Counted from the stretch's first letter, positions 1 to 6,246 are shown. The stretch: DNA of 6,349 nt from an uncultured Candidatus Melainabacteria bacterium (GCA_934717895.1 CAKUZO010000084.1:1-6349); one strand, 5' to 3'. Notes: generated by a model not told the origin, from the letters alone. Numbers and translations are program-made.

Positions 1-33
1 GCCCCACTGAGCACCAACAACAACTTTGTTCAT
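1..33 (-). CDS. purA: Adenylosuccinate synthetase, N-terminal 11 codons (partial, runs off left edge)
   Basis: Read on the minus strand from the ATG at 33-31, the frame gives MNKVVVGAQWG and continues past the window. PurA proteins begin with a short beta strand followed by the nucleotide-binding loop GxQWGDEGKGK, and the visible residues match it up to the WG. The enzyme joins IMP and aspartate using GTP to make adenylosuccinate, the first committed step from IMP to AMP, in the cytoplasm. A Shine-Dalgarno AAAGGA lies at 47-42, eight bases before the ATG, which supports this start. The gene is divergent from tcdA. Only 11 residues are visible, so the call rests on a short but very characteristic N-terminus. 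Confidence 0.8.
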   Translation of the reverse strand, partial: MNKVVVGAQWG

Positions 34-70
34 ATCAAATATCCTTTCAAATTTTGCCAATTACTGACCT

Positions 71-79
71 ATTTTAACA
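71..79 (-). promoter_or_regulatory. Candidate extended -10 element for purA
   Basis: The minus strand reads TGTTAAAAT, a TGn extension followed by TAAAAT (five of six matches to TATAAT). Transcription would start near position 64, giving a leader of about 30 nt before the purA ATG. No good -35 box is visible at the standard distance, as expected for an extended -10 promoter. The site is predicted from sequence only. Confidence 0.4.
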
Positions 80-136
80 CAAAATTTTATTTTTGAATAC
101 ATATTTTTTACTACACGAATAATTTATAAAAAAACT

Positions 137-145
137 TGTTATACT
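137..145 (+). promoter_or_regulatory. Candidate extended -10 element for tcdA
   Basis: TGTTATACT is a TGn extension plus TATACT (five of six matches to the -10 consensus). It would start transcription near position 152, leaving a leader of about 40 nt before the ATG at 194. A competing reading pairs TTGTTA (136-141) as a -35 with TATAAA (157-162) as a -10, but the 15-bp spacer is short. Together with the minus-strand site at 71-79 this makes the gap a compact divergent promoter region. Confidence 0.4.
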
Positions 146-193
146 TATTTTTTTGGTATAAAGTTTGCATATAGATGACTTATGGAGGTCTTA

Positions 194-946
194 ATGTTGA
201 ATCAATTTTCACGAACTGAATTGTTAATAGGGAAAGAAGGAATTGAAAAACTTGCCAACTCTCGTGTTGCAGTTTTTGGAATTGGCGGTGTTGGAGGATA
301 TACTGTTGAAGCCCTTGTAAGAAGCGGAGTAGGGGAAATTGATATTATTGACGATGACAAAGTTTGTATCACAAACCTCAACAGACAGCTCTATGCAACA
401 CGAAAAACTGTCGGCAAGTACAAAGTTGATGTCGCAAAAGAAAGAATTTTAGAGATTAATCCTAATTGTGTTGTAAATACTCATCAAACATTTTATACAC
501 CTGAAACAGCTGAACAGTTTGATTTTAGTCAATATGATTATGTTGTAGATGCAATTGACACAGTTGTAGGTAAACTTTCTCTTATAGAGTGCGCCAAAGC
601 CTCCAATACTCCAATAATTTGTGCAATGGGAGCAGGCAACAAACTTGATCCGACAAAATTTGAAGTTGCAGATATCTCCAAAACATCTGTTTGTCCACTG
701 GCAAAGGTTATTCGACAAGAACTAAAAAAAAGAAGAATAAAAAAAGTAAAAGTCGTTTATTCAAAAGAATTGCCAATCAAACCGAAAGAAGACATGTCAA
801 TCAGCTGCAAACACAATTGCGTATGCCCACCAGGAACAAGAAAATGTACTGTTAAACATCAAATTCCGGGAAGCACAGCATTTGTTCCGCCTGTTGTCGG
901 AATGATTATTGCAGGAGAAGTTATTAAGGATTTAATTAAAGAATAA
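194..946 (+). CDS. tcdA: tRNA threonylcarbamoyladenosine dehydratase (TcdA, ThiF/HesA/MoeB E1-like family)
   Basis: A 250-aa soluble enzyme of the E1-like ThiF superfamily. TcdA uses ATP to dehydrate and cyclise t6A at position 37 of ANN-decoding tRNAs, forming cyclic t6A. Visible landmarks are the dinucleotide-fold loop GIGGVG (29-34), the acidic run after strand two (IIDDD, 51-55), the NLNRQ motif (61-65) with its ATP-contacting Asn/Arg, VDAID (118-122), and the C-terminal CPPGTRKC and QIPGSTAFVPPVVG segments (211-236). Cys 205, 209, 211 and 218 form a cluster typical of the Firmicutes-type branch. It may be structural or metal-binding, but that is inference. An in-frame ATG at 182 exists, but its own second codon overlaps GGAGG (184-188), which sits five bases before the ATG at 194, so 194 is preferred. 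ThiF or MoeB is the alternative, but no thiamine or molybdopterin genes are nearby. Confidence 0.88.
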   Translation: MLNQFSRTELLIGKEGIEKLANSRVAVFGIGGVGGYTVEALVRSGVGEIDIIDDDKVCITNLNRQLYATRKTVGKYKVDVAKERILEINPNCVVNTHQTFYTPETAEQFDFSQYDYVVDAIDTVVGKLSLIECAKASNTPIICAMGAGNKLDPTKFEVADISKTSVCPLAKVIRQELKKRRIKKVKVVYSKELPIKPKEDMSISCKHNCVCPPGTRKCTVKHQIPGSTAFVPPVVGMIIAGEVIKDLIKE

Positions 947-947
947 A

Positions 948-2339
948 TTAATCACCCATTTTATCATAACCCTTATGAAGATCTTCATAAATTTGTGCAA
1001 TATCTTTATGTATAATGCCATTTTGTGCGTTTTGATATTTCATTGTATAAGACCAATTATTGGTAATACCATTTCCTTTATACCCGACTGTAATATAAAC
1101 TGTCGGCGGTTGACCTTGCGTATAACCGTTTATACTTGAAAAATGTTTTTGACCTGATGTCCGATATTTACTTAATTTTGTAGTGTTATATATTTCAAGA
1201 GCAGTCTTTAATGTGTCAAAAGTCCATCTCTTATTGTGTTCATTTATAAATGTTTGCGGACAAGCTTTTGCATATTCTTGCATAGAAACAGACCTACCAT
1301 TTTTCGTATAAGCATAGCTTCCATCTGCTTTTCTTTCAATAGAGAAGCCATTATTTGCCTTTATAGTATGAGCAGAATTCCTACCATTTGCAGCCTGAAC
1401 GTTAGAGCCTTTCTTTATAATTATATCAAGTTTTTCTTTATTTACGATATTACCATCATTGTCGATTGCTGACGGGTTCGCATTCTTTAATGCTTTATAA
1501 TATTTACTTCCTTTTATTTCAGCATCTGATTTACCTGCAAAATAAGAAGAAGGGAAAAGAACTTTCATCAAATCAATCGTTGTACTGCAACCATTAATTT
1601 TTTGTTTTAAAGCAGCATCGGACAATTGGTTATATGTAGTCCATTCAAAGCCTTTGCCAACATCACCACGCGAATACTTACGTTTATTAACTTTATTACC
1701 GCTTGTATGAGAAGAATCAACAGCACTTGTTTCATCAGTTTCATCAGTTGCCGTAGTATCTGCTTCGGACACTTCTGATGATTTTGACGCTTTATCTGTT
1801 TCCGATGAAGCTGAGGTGTCGCTTGCAACAATAGTTGAATCAGTCGACAACTCTTTTTCAGAATTAGAGCTACCAGCTCCTTCTGTTTTGCCGCTCGAAA
1901 TTTTTGAAATCAATTCCGGCAATGTAGAAGCAGTACATTCTTTACCATCTTTTGTATAACTGTAAATTACATTATTACTTTCATCTAAATATAAACCGTA
2001 ACCTTCTGCATTTGTAAAGCCAAGGTTATTCAATGCTTGTCTTGCACTTGTTAATTTATCCAAAGATGAACTCGTTTCATTCCCAGACGACGCCCCTGAG
2101 TTTCCGGCATAGTTAAATTTCCAATATGGTAGAGTTTGCCCCATCATATTATTTACCATAGCCATTATAGAGAAAGGGCTATTCATTCTAATATTATTGT
2201 AACCACAGCCACAACCTCCCATCATAAAAGGTGGTGAACATGGGAAACCAAAATTATTATTAATCCTAATATTAGGACCAGAATTGCCCCAAAAAGTTCT
2301 AGGGCCTCCCAAATATGTGTAGAATGTTTCGCCAGCCAT
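948..2339 (-). CDS. Hypothetical protein, 463 aa: Gly/Asn/Met-rich head, Ser/Thr/Asp/Glu-rich linker, C-terminal domain
   Basis: I do not recognise a family. No signal peptide or membrane segment is evident. Residues 1-80 are rich in Gly, Asn, Met, Pro and aromatics, with a cysteine patch (GGCGCG, 41-46). Residues 90-150 look folded. Residues 150-215 are an acidic, hydroxylated low-complexity linker. After a basic patch (NKRKYSR, 218-224), a second folded region runs to the end (about 228-463). A YxYTK[D/N]G[K/R] motif occurs twice, at 126-133 and 342-349, each after a G[Y/F] about a dozen residues earlier, suggesting a small duplicated unit on both sides of the linker. The segment around LKNANPSAIDNDGNIVNKEKL (284-304) faintly recalls the end of a LysM repeat, too weakly to assign. 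The start is supported by AAAGGA (2354-2349) nine bases upstream. It is convergent with tcdA and divergent from prfB, so it is probably transcribed alone. Confidence 0.72.
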   Translation of the reverse strand: MAGETFYTYLGGPRTFWGNSGPNIRINNNFGFPCSPPFMMGGCGCGYNNIRMNSPFSIMAMVNNMMGQTLPYWKFNYAGNSGASSGNETSSSLDKLTSARQALNNLGFTNAEGYGLYLDESNNVIYSYTKDGKECTASTLPELISKISSGKTEGAGSSNSEKELSTDSTIVASDTSASSETDKASKSSEVSEADTTATDETDETSAVDSSHTSGNKVNKRKYSRGDVGKGFEWTTYNQLSDAALKQKINGCSTTIDLMKVLFPSSYFAGKSDAEIKGSKYYKALKNANPSAIDNDGNIVNKEKLDIIIKKGSNVQAANGRNSAHTIKANNGFSIERKADGSYAYTKNGRSVSMQEYAKACPQTFINEHNKRWTFDTLKTALEIYNTTKLSKYRTSGQKHFSSINGYTQGQPPTVYITVGYKGNGITNNWSYTMKYQNAQNGIIHKDIAQIYEDLHKGYDKMGD

Positions 2340-2510
2340 AATAATATGTCCTTTATTTTATACTCTTATATATATAAAGTATATATTTTATACCTAATTG
2401 CTTTTTTATACATTTTTCTTAATAATTATTTACAAATAAAACGCATAAATTTAACATACTAACCAATGTAATTAAGTGCTTTGGTGCTATCTTTATGATA
2501 AACTAATTTT
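2340..2510. promoter_or_regulatory. Divergent AT-rich promoter region between the 463-aa orphan and prfB
   Basis: This gap has no credible gene and is dominated by A/T tracts (TATATATA around 2370-2380). For prfB, TTTACA (2429-2434) and TAACAT (2452-2457) are separated by 17 bp, giving a plausible sigma70-type promoter with a leader of about 45 nt. For the minus-strand gene, TGTTAAATT (2456-2448) resembles an extended -10 and overlaps the prfB -10, so the two polymerases might compete. Several TATAAA-like words nearer the minus-strand gene are equally possible. No intrinsic terminator is visible. Confidence 0.4.
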
Positions 2511-3594
2511 ATGGACATAGAAATTAGACAACAACTTAATACCTTAAAAAACAGATTTAATAAAATAAAGGAGTGTCTTTGACTCGAATAAATTAAAGTC
2601 AAAACTTATCAAACTTGAAGATGAAATGCAATCTCCTGAAATTTGGTCTAATCAAAAAAAAGCTTCTGAACTTGGAGCTCAAATTCGAGATATTAAAGAC
2701 AATCTTGCTTTTTTAGATAAGTGGCAAGGAGTTATTGAAGACATTGAAACAGCCATTGAAATCGGCGATGAGGAATTAATAAATGAAACGACCTCACAGC
2801 TTTTGCAGATGGAACGCGAAATAGATAAATTTGAAGTAAAACAGATGTTAAGCGGAGAATACGACGAAGCTGACGCTATTTTAACCATAAATGCAGGAGC
2901 CGGAGGCACTGATGCACAAGACTGGGCAAGCTTAATGCTCAGAATGTACATAAGATGGGCTGAGAGCCACGATTGGAAGGTGGATTTACTAGACAAACTT
3001 GACGGAGACGAAGCAGGTATAAAGTCCGCAACCATCAAAATTTGTGGAAAATATGCATACGGATATTCAAAAGCTGAAAAAGGTGTTCACAGACTTGTCA
3101 GAATTTCTCCATTCAACGCAAATGGCAAACGACAAACTAGCTTTGCCTCTGTTGAAGTTTCTCCAATTATTGAAGATTTTGAAAAAAACATTACTATCCC
3201 ACCGGAAGATTTAGAAATAGACACAATGCGATCAGGCGGAGCCGGTGGTCAGAATGTAAATAAAGTCGAAACAGCAGTCAGGATTTTACACAAACCAACA
3301 GGAATTGTCGTAAAATGTCAACAAGAACGATCTCAACTTCAAAATAAAGAAAACGCTATGCAGATTTTAGCTTCAAAACTTTTAGCAATAAAACAAGCTG
3401 AACACGAAAAGAAACTAGCAGAACTAAAAGGAGAAAACGTTGATATCAACTTTGGTTCACAAATTCGCTCATACGTTTTTCACCCATACAAAATGGTAAA
3501 AGACCATAGAACAGGCTTTGAAATTGGAAATGTTGACGCTGTAATGGACGGGGATTTAGACGGATTTGTTGAAGCTTTTTTAAGACAAGCTTAA
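2511..3594 (+). CDS. prfB: Peptide chain release factor 2 (RF2), with programmed +1 frameshift
   Basis: RF2 recognises UGA and UAA stop codons in the ribosomal A site and triggers release of the peptide. The gene has two pieces: ATG 2511 to CTT 2579 (23 codons), then after a one-base skip of T2580, GAC 2581 to the stop at 3592 (337 codons), for a 360-aa product (E. coli RF2 is 365). The anticodon-like SPF tripeptide that reads stops is at residues 199-201, within [15 protein letters not shown]. The catalytic GGQ is at 245-247 in [15 protein letters not shown]. The N-terminal helical domain and C-terminal domain are complete. Starting at the internal ATG 2626 would lose 38 residues and ignore the frameshift, so it is rejected. 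No Shine-Dalgarno is visible before ATG 2511, where the leader is an AT-rich stretch. Tandem stops TAA TAG close the gene. Confidence 0.95.
2568..2583 (+). promoter_or_regulatory. prfB: RF2 programmed +1 ribosomal frameshift site
   Basis: AAGGAG (2568-2573) acts as an internal Shine-Dalgarno. It is followed by a three-base spacer (TGT), the slippery codon CTT (2577-2579) and the in-frame stop TGA followed by C (2580-2583). This reproduces the known prfB arrangement (SD, 3 nt, CUU UGA C). When RF2 is scarce the ribosome pauses at the poorly terminated UGAC, the Leu-tRNA slips forward one base, and the full-length RF2 frame is entered. When RF2 is plentiful, a 23-residue peptide is released instead. 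This is an autoregulatory loop. Confidence 0.95.
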
Positions 3595-3648
3595 TAGTTT
3601 GGCAATTTTTGATAGAAAAAATACTTTATATATGAGTAAGGTAGTGCT

Positions 3649-4554
3649 ATGTCTATTGAAAAAGTGTCTATATCTTCTCATAATATAAATTATTCACCAC
3701 GTCACAACGAACAAAAAAGTGACGAATTAAACCCTGTTGAAAAAACAGTTGTAAGCAGTGTTGCTCCTGTTCGTCGACTTTGTGACATTCCAAACATGGT
3801 TAAAAGTGGAGATACTCTTGCAGCAGCAGGACTTGCAGGACTCACAATCGTTAGTTTACCGGAAGATTGCAGAGATTTAAAAGCAGCATACAACCATTCA
3901 TCGTGCGTTTTAAGACGAAAAAGACTTTCTATCCCATACAATTACCATAAATACCAACACGATTTTTCATTTTTTAGAGGAACTTTACTTCATGAAGGAA
4001 TGAAAAGAATTAAATCCGAAAAAGGAAAAAAGATTGTCGATAAATTATATAAGGCAGACGTAACATTATATAATACAAAATTTGGGAAATGGATTCAAAA
4101 GATTTTAGGAATTGAAAATGGAAAGCCTGTAAAATCAAAAATTAAAAATTTGTACGGAAAAGAAATCTCTGTACAAAAAATAATTGCAAAGCACGACTTT
4201 TTAGGACTAAAAGAATTAACCGGCAGAGCCTTAAAACGAACTTCCGTTTTAGGTTTGGCTTTCATGGCAACTCTTGAATTACCTAAAATAATCAAATCCA
4301 CCCTAAACGGTGACAACAAAAAAGAAAAACTAAACTCATTTGCATCTCAACTTGGCAAATCATCTTTAAATATTGTTAGCATTGCTGCCGGCATGGGCTA
4401 TATGGGTGCAATCGGGGCTAAAAAATCCGGGGCTTTCGGATCACTTGTCGGAATGGGACTTGGAGTTATTTTTGGAGCTAAATTTTCAAGTTATATACAA
4501 GAAAAAGCCCTAAACAAAGACAAACAACATAGCTGCACGCAAGATATAGTGTAG
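3649..4554 (+). CDS. Hypothetical protein, 301 aa, with glycine-rich hydrophobic segments
   Basis: No family is recognised. The first 40 residues are polar and probably disordered. Hydrophobic stretches at about 56-70 (TLAAAGLAGLTIVSL), 196-210, 241-256 and 261-276 alternate with strongly basic regions (88-170, rich in Lys and Arg). The C-terminal pair carries GxxxG spacing (AAGMGYMGAIGAKKSGAFGSL continuing to GMGLGVIFG), as in glycine-zipper segments that pack helices in or against membranes. There is no N-terminal signal peptide, so a cytoplasmic or inner-membrane-associated protein is the simplest reading. The AGLAGLTIVSLPEDCRDLKAAY block (58-81) reminds me of orphan proteins in gut Melainabacteria, an unverified impression. 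AAGG (3638-3641) lies seven bases before the ATG. The 54-bp gap after prfB has no terminator, so read-through transcription is likely. It ends in TAG. Confidence 0.72.
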   Translation: MSIEKVSISSHNINYSPRHNEQKSDELNPVEKTVVSSVAPVRRLCDIPNMVKSGDTLAAAGLAGLTIVSLPEDCRDLKAAYNHSSCVLRRKRLSIPYNYHKYQHDFSFFRGTLLHEGMKRIKSEKGKKIVDKLYKADVTLYNTKFGKWIQKILGIENGKPVKSKIKNLYGKEISVQKIIAKHDFLGLKELTGRALKRTSVLGLAFMATLELPKIIKSTLNGDNKKEKLNSFASQLGKSSLNIVSIAAGMGYMGAIGAKKSGAFGSLVGMGLGVIFGAKFSSYIQEKALNKDKQHSCTQDIV

Positions 4555-4586
4555 ATTTTACCTTATTTAGTTTTGTAAAATGTTTT
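4555..4586 (+). terminator. Weak candidate terminator hairpin after the 301-aa gene
   Basis: ATTTTAC (4555-4561) and GTAAAAT (4575-4581) are perfect seven-base inverted repeats around a 13-nt loop. They start directly after the TAG stop and are followed by G and four T. The stem is almost all A/T and the T-run is short, so termination may be inefficient. Confidence 0.3.
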
Positions 4587-4597
4587 GGATTTTGGGC

Positions 4598-4635
4598 TTG
4601 AAAAAGTTGAAAAATATGTTAAAATATGTTACAAT
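4598..4635 (+). promoter_or_regulatory. Overlapping tandem sigma70-type promoters for the glycosidase gene
   Basis: The better promoter is TTGAAA (4607-4612), a 17-bp spacer and TACAAT (4630-4635), the latter preceded by TGT to make an extended -10. A second set, TTGAAA (4598-4603), a 16-bp spacer and TAAAAT (4620-4625), again with TGT before it, overlaps by ten bases. The main start would be near 4641-4643, right at the first stem of the leader. This is the best promoter match in the window. Confidence 0.65.
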
Positions 4636-4641
4636 GATAGT

Positions 4642-4784
4642 AGGAAGTTCCTGAAAAAGAACTCACAGGAGATTTAGGAGCAAGAAACTTCCAAGATGGG
4701 TTGATTCAGGTTTCCGACGAGTGTTAATCCCCACCCCACTCTTTAATCAAAAAGGTATCCGATACTCAAAATTGAGGTGAAACT
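4642..4784 (+). promoter_or_regulatory. Structured 5' leader of the phosphodiester glycosidase gene (unclassified)
   Basis: About 140 nt separate the predicted transcription start from the ATG. Pairings visible by eye are GGAAGTT 4643-4649 with AACTTCC 4686-4692, enclosing CCTG 4650-4653 with CAGG 4666-4669. TTGATT 4701-4706 pairs with AATCAA 4745-4750, enclosing GAGTG 4719-4723 with CACTC 4737-4741. CTCA 4765-4768 pairs with TGAG 4773-4776, which covers part of the Shine-Dalgarno GAGG (4774-4777). AGTTC 4646-4650 with GAACT 4659-4663 is mutually exclusive with the first stem. That could allow a switch between folds, but I match it to no known riboswitch class, and it could also be a small RNA or an ordinary leader. 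Confidence 0.45.
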
Positions 4785-6056
4785 ATGGATACGCTATTTT
4801 GTAATGCTGAAAATTATGAATTAAGAAAGCTGACAGATGTTCTGATTAATCTTTCTATAATTGGGGTTTTAGTTTTGTGTCAGGGGCTTTTGCCAATTCA
4901 CGCTGGAAACACAAAAGTTGCACAGGTAACAGCTCCTGACTTTGACACCGGACAAATTAAGATGAAAATTCTAAACGAAATTTCACCTGAAATCCGGCAA
5001 AAAAATTTTGACACTATGATTAAAAACAAATATCCAAAAGCTACAATTTACAATGTGTCAAAAGGCGTAAAACACATTAGACTAACAAGATATTATAATG
5101 GTAAACCTGTTAGGATAAATGTAGTAGAAGCAGATATGAAATTAGCTAATGATTTGGTTTTAACACCTGCACTTTCATCGAGTTCTGTTTTAAAAAGTAG
5201 AAGGACTATTTCAACTATTGCAAAAAACAACAATGCTATTGTAGCAATTAATGGCACCTACTTCAAACCACAAACAGGAGTTCCTCTCGGAACTTTAATG
5301 ATTGATAAAAAAATTTACACAGGTCCTGTTTTTGACAGAGTTGCTATCGGAATTTTTGATGACGGAGCTCCTCAAAGATTTGATGTTGCAAGAGTTCAAC
5401 TAAACGCAACTATCAAAGGGAGCGGGAAAACAATCAAAGTTAACAACATCAATCAGCCGAGAATGCTTTCAACATACATATTGGTCTATACTCCCGAATG
5501 GGGGAAATTCGCACCACAAGCCCCTAAATACGGAACAGGATTACAAGTTGTTGACGGAAAAATAGTTAAGACATCAGCGAATTCGATGGAAATTCCAGCA
5601 AACGGCTATGTTATTTCTGGACCAAAGACACTATTATACCCTCTTTTAGATAAAAAAGACGTCGAATTATCTGTAAACACAAATCCAAATTGGAAAAATG
5701 TTAAACATATAATAAGCGGAGGTCCATATTTAGTAAAAAACGGAGAAGTTTTTGTAGATATGACCGCTCAAAAACTTGGGGCAATAGGAGGAAGAAATCC
5801 TCGCTCAGCAATAGGTTACACATCTGATAACGACTTGATTTTAGTTGCTGTCGATGGACGAGAAGGCAGTTCTATCGGAATGACATTAACAGAACTTGCG
5901 AAATTTATGCAATCAATCGGCTGTATCGGAGCAATTAACCTTGATGGCGGAGGTTCAACGGTTATGTACGTCAACGGTTCAATTGTAAACCAACCGCAAC
6001 AAAAAGGCGGAATCCCTCTTTCTAATGCAATTATTCTTGCAAAAGCTGAAGAATAA
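4785..6056 (+). CDS. Exported phosphodiester glycosidase family protein (NAGPA domain)
   Basis: A 423-aa protein with a 19-residue polar n-region (Arg14, Lys15), a hydrophobic core at about 21-36 and a plausible signal-peptidase site after HA40, so it should be exported. Residues 50-140 form a lead-in region ending in the PVRINVVEADM strand. The NAGPA domain (PF09992 type, named after the enzyme uncovering mannose-6-phosphate) occupies about 145-422. Its motifs are AINGTYF (154-160), ISGGPYLVKNG (310-320), NPRSAIGY (338-345), VAVDGR (354-359) and NLDGGGSTVMY (385-395). The Asp and Asn residues in these are the expected catalytic or metal-site residues of the family. Bacterial members are thought to cleave sugar phosphodiesters in surface or exopolysaccharides, and the actual substrate here is unknown. 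GAGG at 4774-4777, seven bases before the ATG, supports the start. It has its own promoter and a long leader, so it is probably monocistronic. Confidence 0.85.
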   Translation: MDTLFCNAENYELRKLTDVLINLSIIGVLVLCQGLLPIHAGNTKVAQVTAPDFDTGQIKMKILNEISPEIRQKNFDTMIKNKYPKATIYNVSKGVKHIRLTRYYNGKPVRINVVEADMKLANDLVLTPALSSSSVLKSRRTISTIAKNNNAIVAINGTYFKPQTGVPLGTLMIDKKIYTGPVFDRVAIGIFDDGAPQRFDVARVQLNATIKGSGKTIKVNNINQPRMLSTYILVYTPEWGKFAPQAPKYGTGLQVVDGKIVKTSANSMEIPANGYVISGPKTLLYPLLDKKDVELSVNTNPNWKNVKHIISGGPYLVKNGEVFVDMTAQKLGAIGGRNPRSAIGYTSDNDLILVAVDGREGSSIGMTLTELAKFMQSIGCIGAINLDGGGSTVMYVNGSIVNQPQQKGGIPLSNAIILAKAEE

Positions 6057-6100
6057 TTACAAGTTTATAAAAGAAATAATTTTGAATTTTAAAATATTTA

Positions 6101-6129
6101 TTGCATTATTTTGGTGTTTGCAATAAAAT
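6101..6129 (+). promoter_or_regulatory. Candidate promoter of tRNA-Gln
   Basis: TTGCAT (6101-6106), a 17-bp spacer and TAAAAT (6124-6129) make a good sigma70-type promoter, with initiation near 6136, eight bases before the mature tRNA 5' end. The same stretch contains a nine-base inverted repeat (TTTATTGCA 6097-6105 with TGCAATAAA 6119-6127, 13-nt loop). No T-run follows it on this strand, so I favour the promoter reading over a terminator for the upstream gene. Confidence 0.55.
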
Positions 6130-6234
6130 ATGTTCGGAGATATTCCCAGATCGTCTAGCGGCAGGACTGAAGACTCTGGATCTTCCAACGGTGGTTCGAA
6201 TCCATCTCTGGGAATTTTTTATATTTTGGTGTTT
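6107..6234 (+). repeat. 13-bp direct repeat flanking the tRNA-Gln gene
   Basis: TATTTTGGTGTTT occurs at 6107-6119, inside the tRNA promoter spacer, and again at 6222-6234, just after the tRNA. The copies are identical in all 13 bases and start 115 bp apart. They may be remnants of a tandem duplication of the tRNA unit, target-site-like repeats, or coincidence in T-rich DNA. Confidence 0.45.
6144..6214 (+). tRNA. tRNA-Gln, anticodon CTG (reads CAG)
   Basis: A full cloverleaf of 71 nt. The acceptor stem is TCCCAGA 6144-6150 with TCTGGGA 6207-6213. The D stem is GTCT 6153-6156 with GGAC 6164-6167, closed by loop AGCGGCA. The anticodon stem is GAAGA 6169-6173 with TCTTC 6181-6185, loop CTCTGGA, and the anticodon CTG is at 6176-6178. 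The variable loop is four nt (CAAC). The T stem is GGTGG 6190-6194 with CCATC 6202-6206, loop TTCGAAT, and the discriminator is A6214. The first pair is U1-A72, an identity feature of bacterial tRNA-Gln. The D arm resembles tRNA-Glu, as is common where Gln-tRNA is made by GatCAB transamidation (inference). The 3' CCA is not encoded and must be added by CCA-adding enzyme. A run of six T follows at once. Confidence 0.95.
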
Positions 6235-6246
6235 TTTTTAACTGGG

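Noticed and set aside
182..193. ATG at 182 as the tcdA start, adding four residues
   Set aside because: The GGAGG at 184-188 is correctly spaced for the ATG at 194 and would be inside the coding sequence if 182 were used. No ribosome site precedes 182.
1730..1760. Short tandem TCATCAGTT repeat in the 463-aa gene
   Set aside because: It only reflects repeated Thr/Asp/Glu codons in the low-complexity linker, with two or so copies and no wider pattern.
2626..2628. Internal ATG as the prfB start
   Set aside because: The codons upstream encode the expected RF2 N-terminus ([16 protein letters not shown]), and the frameshift signal joins them to the ATG at 2511.
449..4319. Open frames of 70-120 codons on the strand or frame opposite the main genes (for example 449-718 minus, 1236-1472 plus, 1607-1831 minus, 2679-3038 minus, 3702-3941 minus, 4095-4319 minus)
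   Set aside because: Each lies inside a better-supported gene, gives a low-quality composition without motifs, and lacks its own context.
4642..4784. Known riboswitches (c-di-GMP, c-di-AMP ydaO, SAM, cobalamin, TPP, FMN, glutamine, fluoride) or 6S RNA
   Set aside because: None of the diagnostic conserved stretches I know for these classes appears in the leader, so it is left unclassified.
6097..6127. Nine-base inverted repeat as a terminator for the glycosidase gene
   Set aside because: No T-run follows on the plus strand, and the sequence fits better as the -35/-10 of the tRNA promoter.
6144..6214. tRNA-Glu, suggested by the D arm
   Set aside because: The anticodon is CTG and the first acceptor pair is U-A, both pointing to glutamine.
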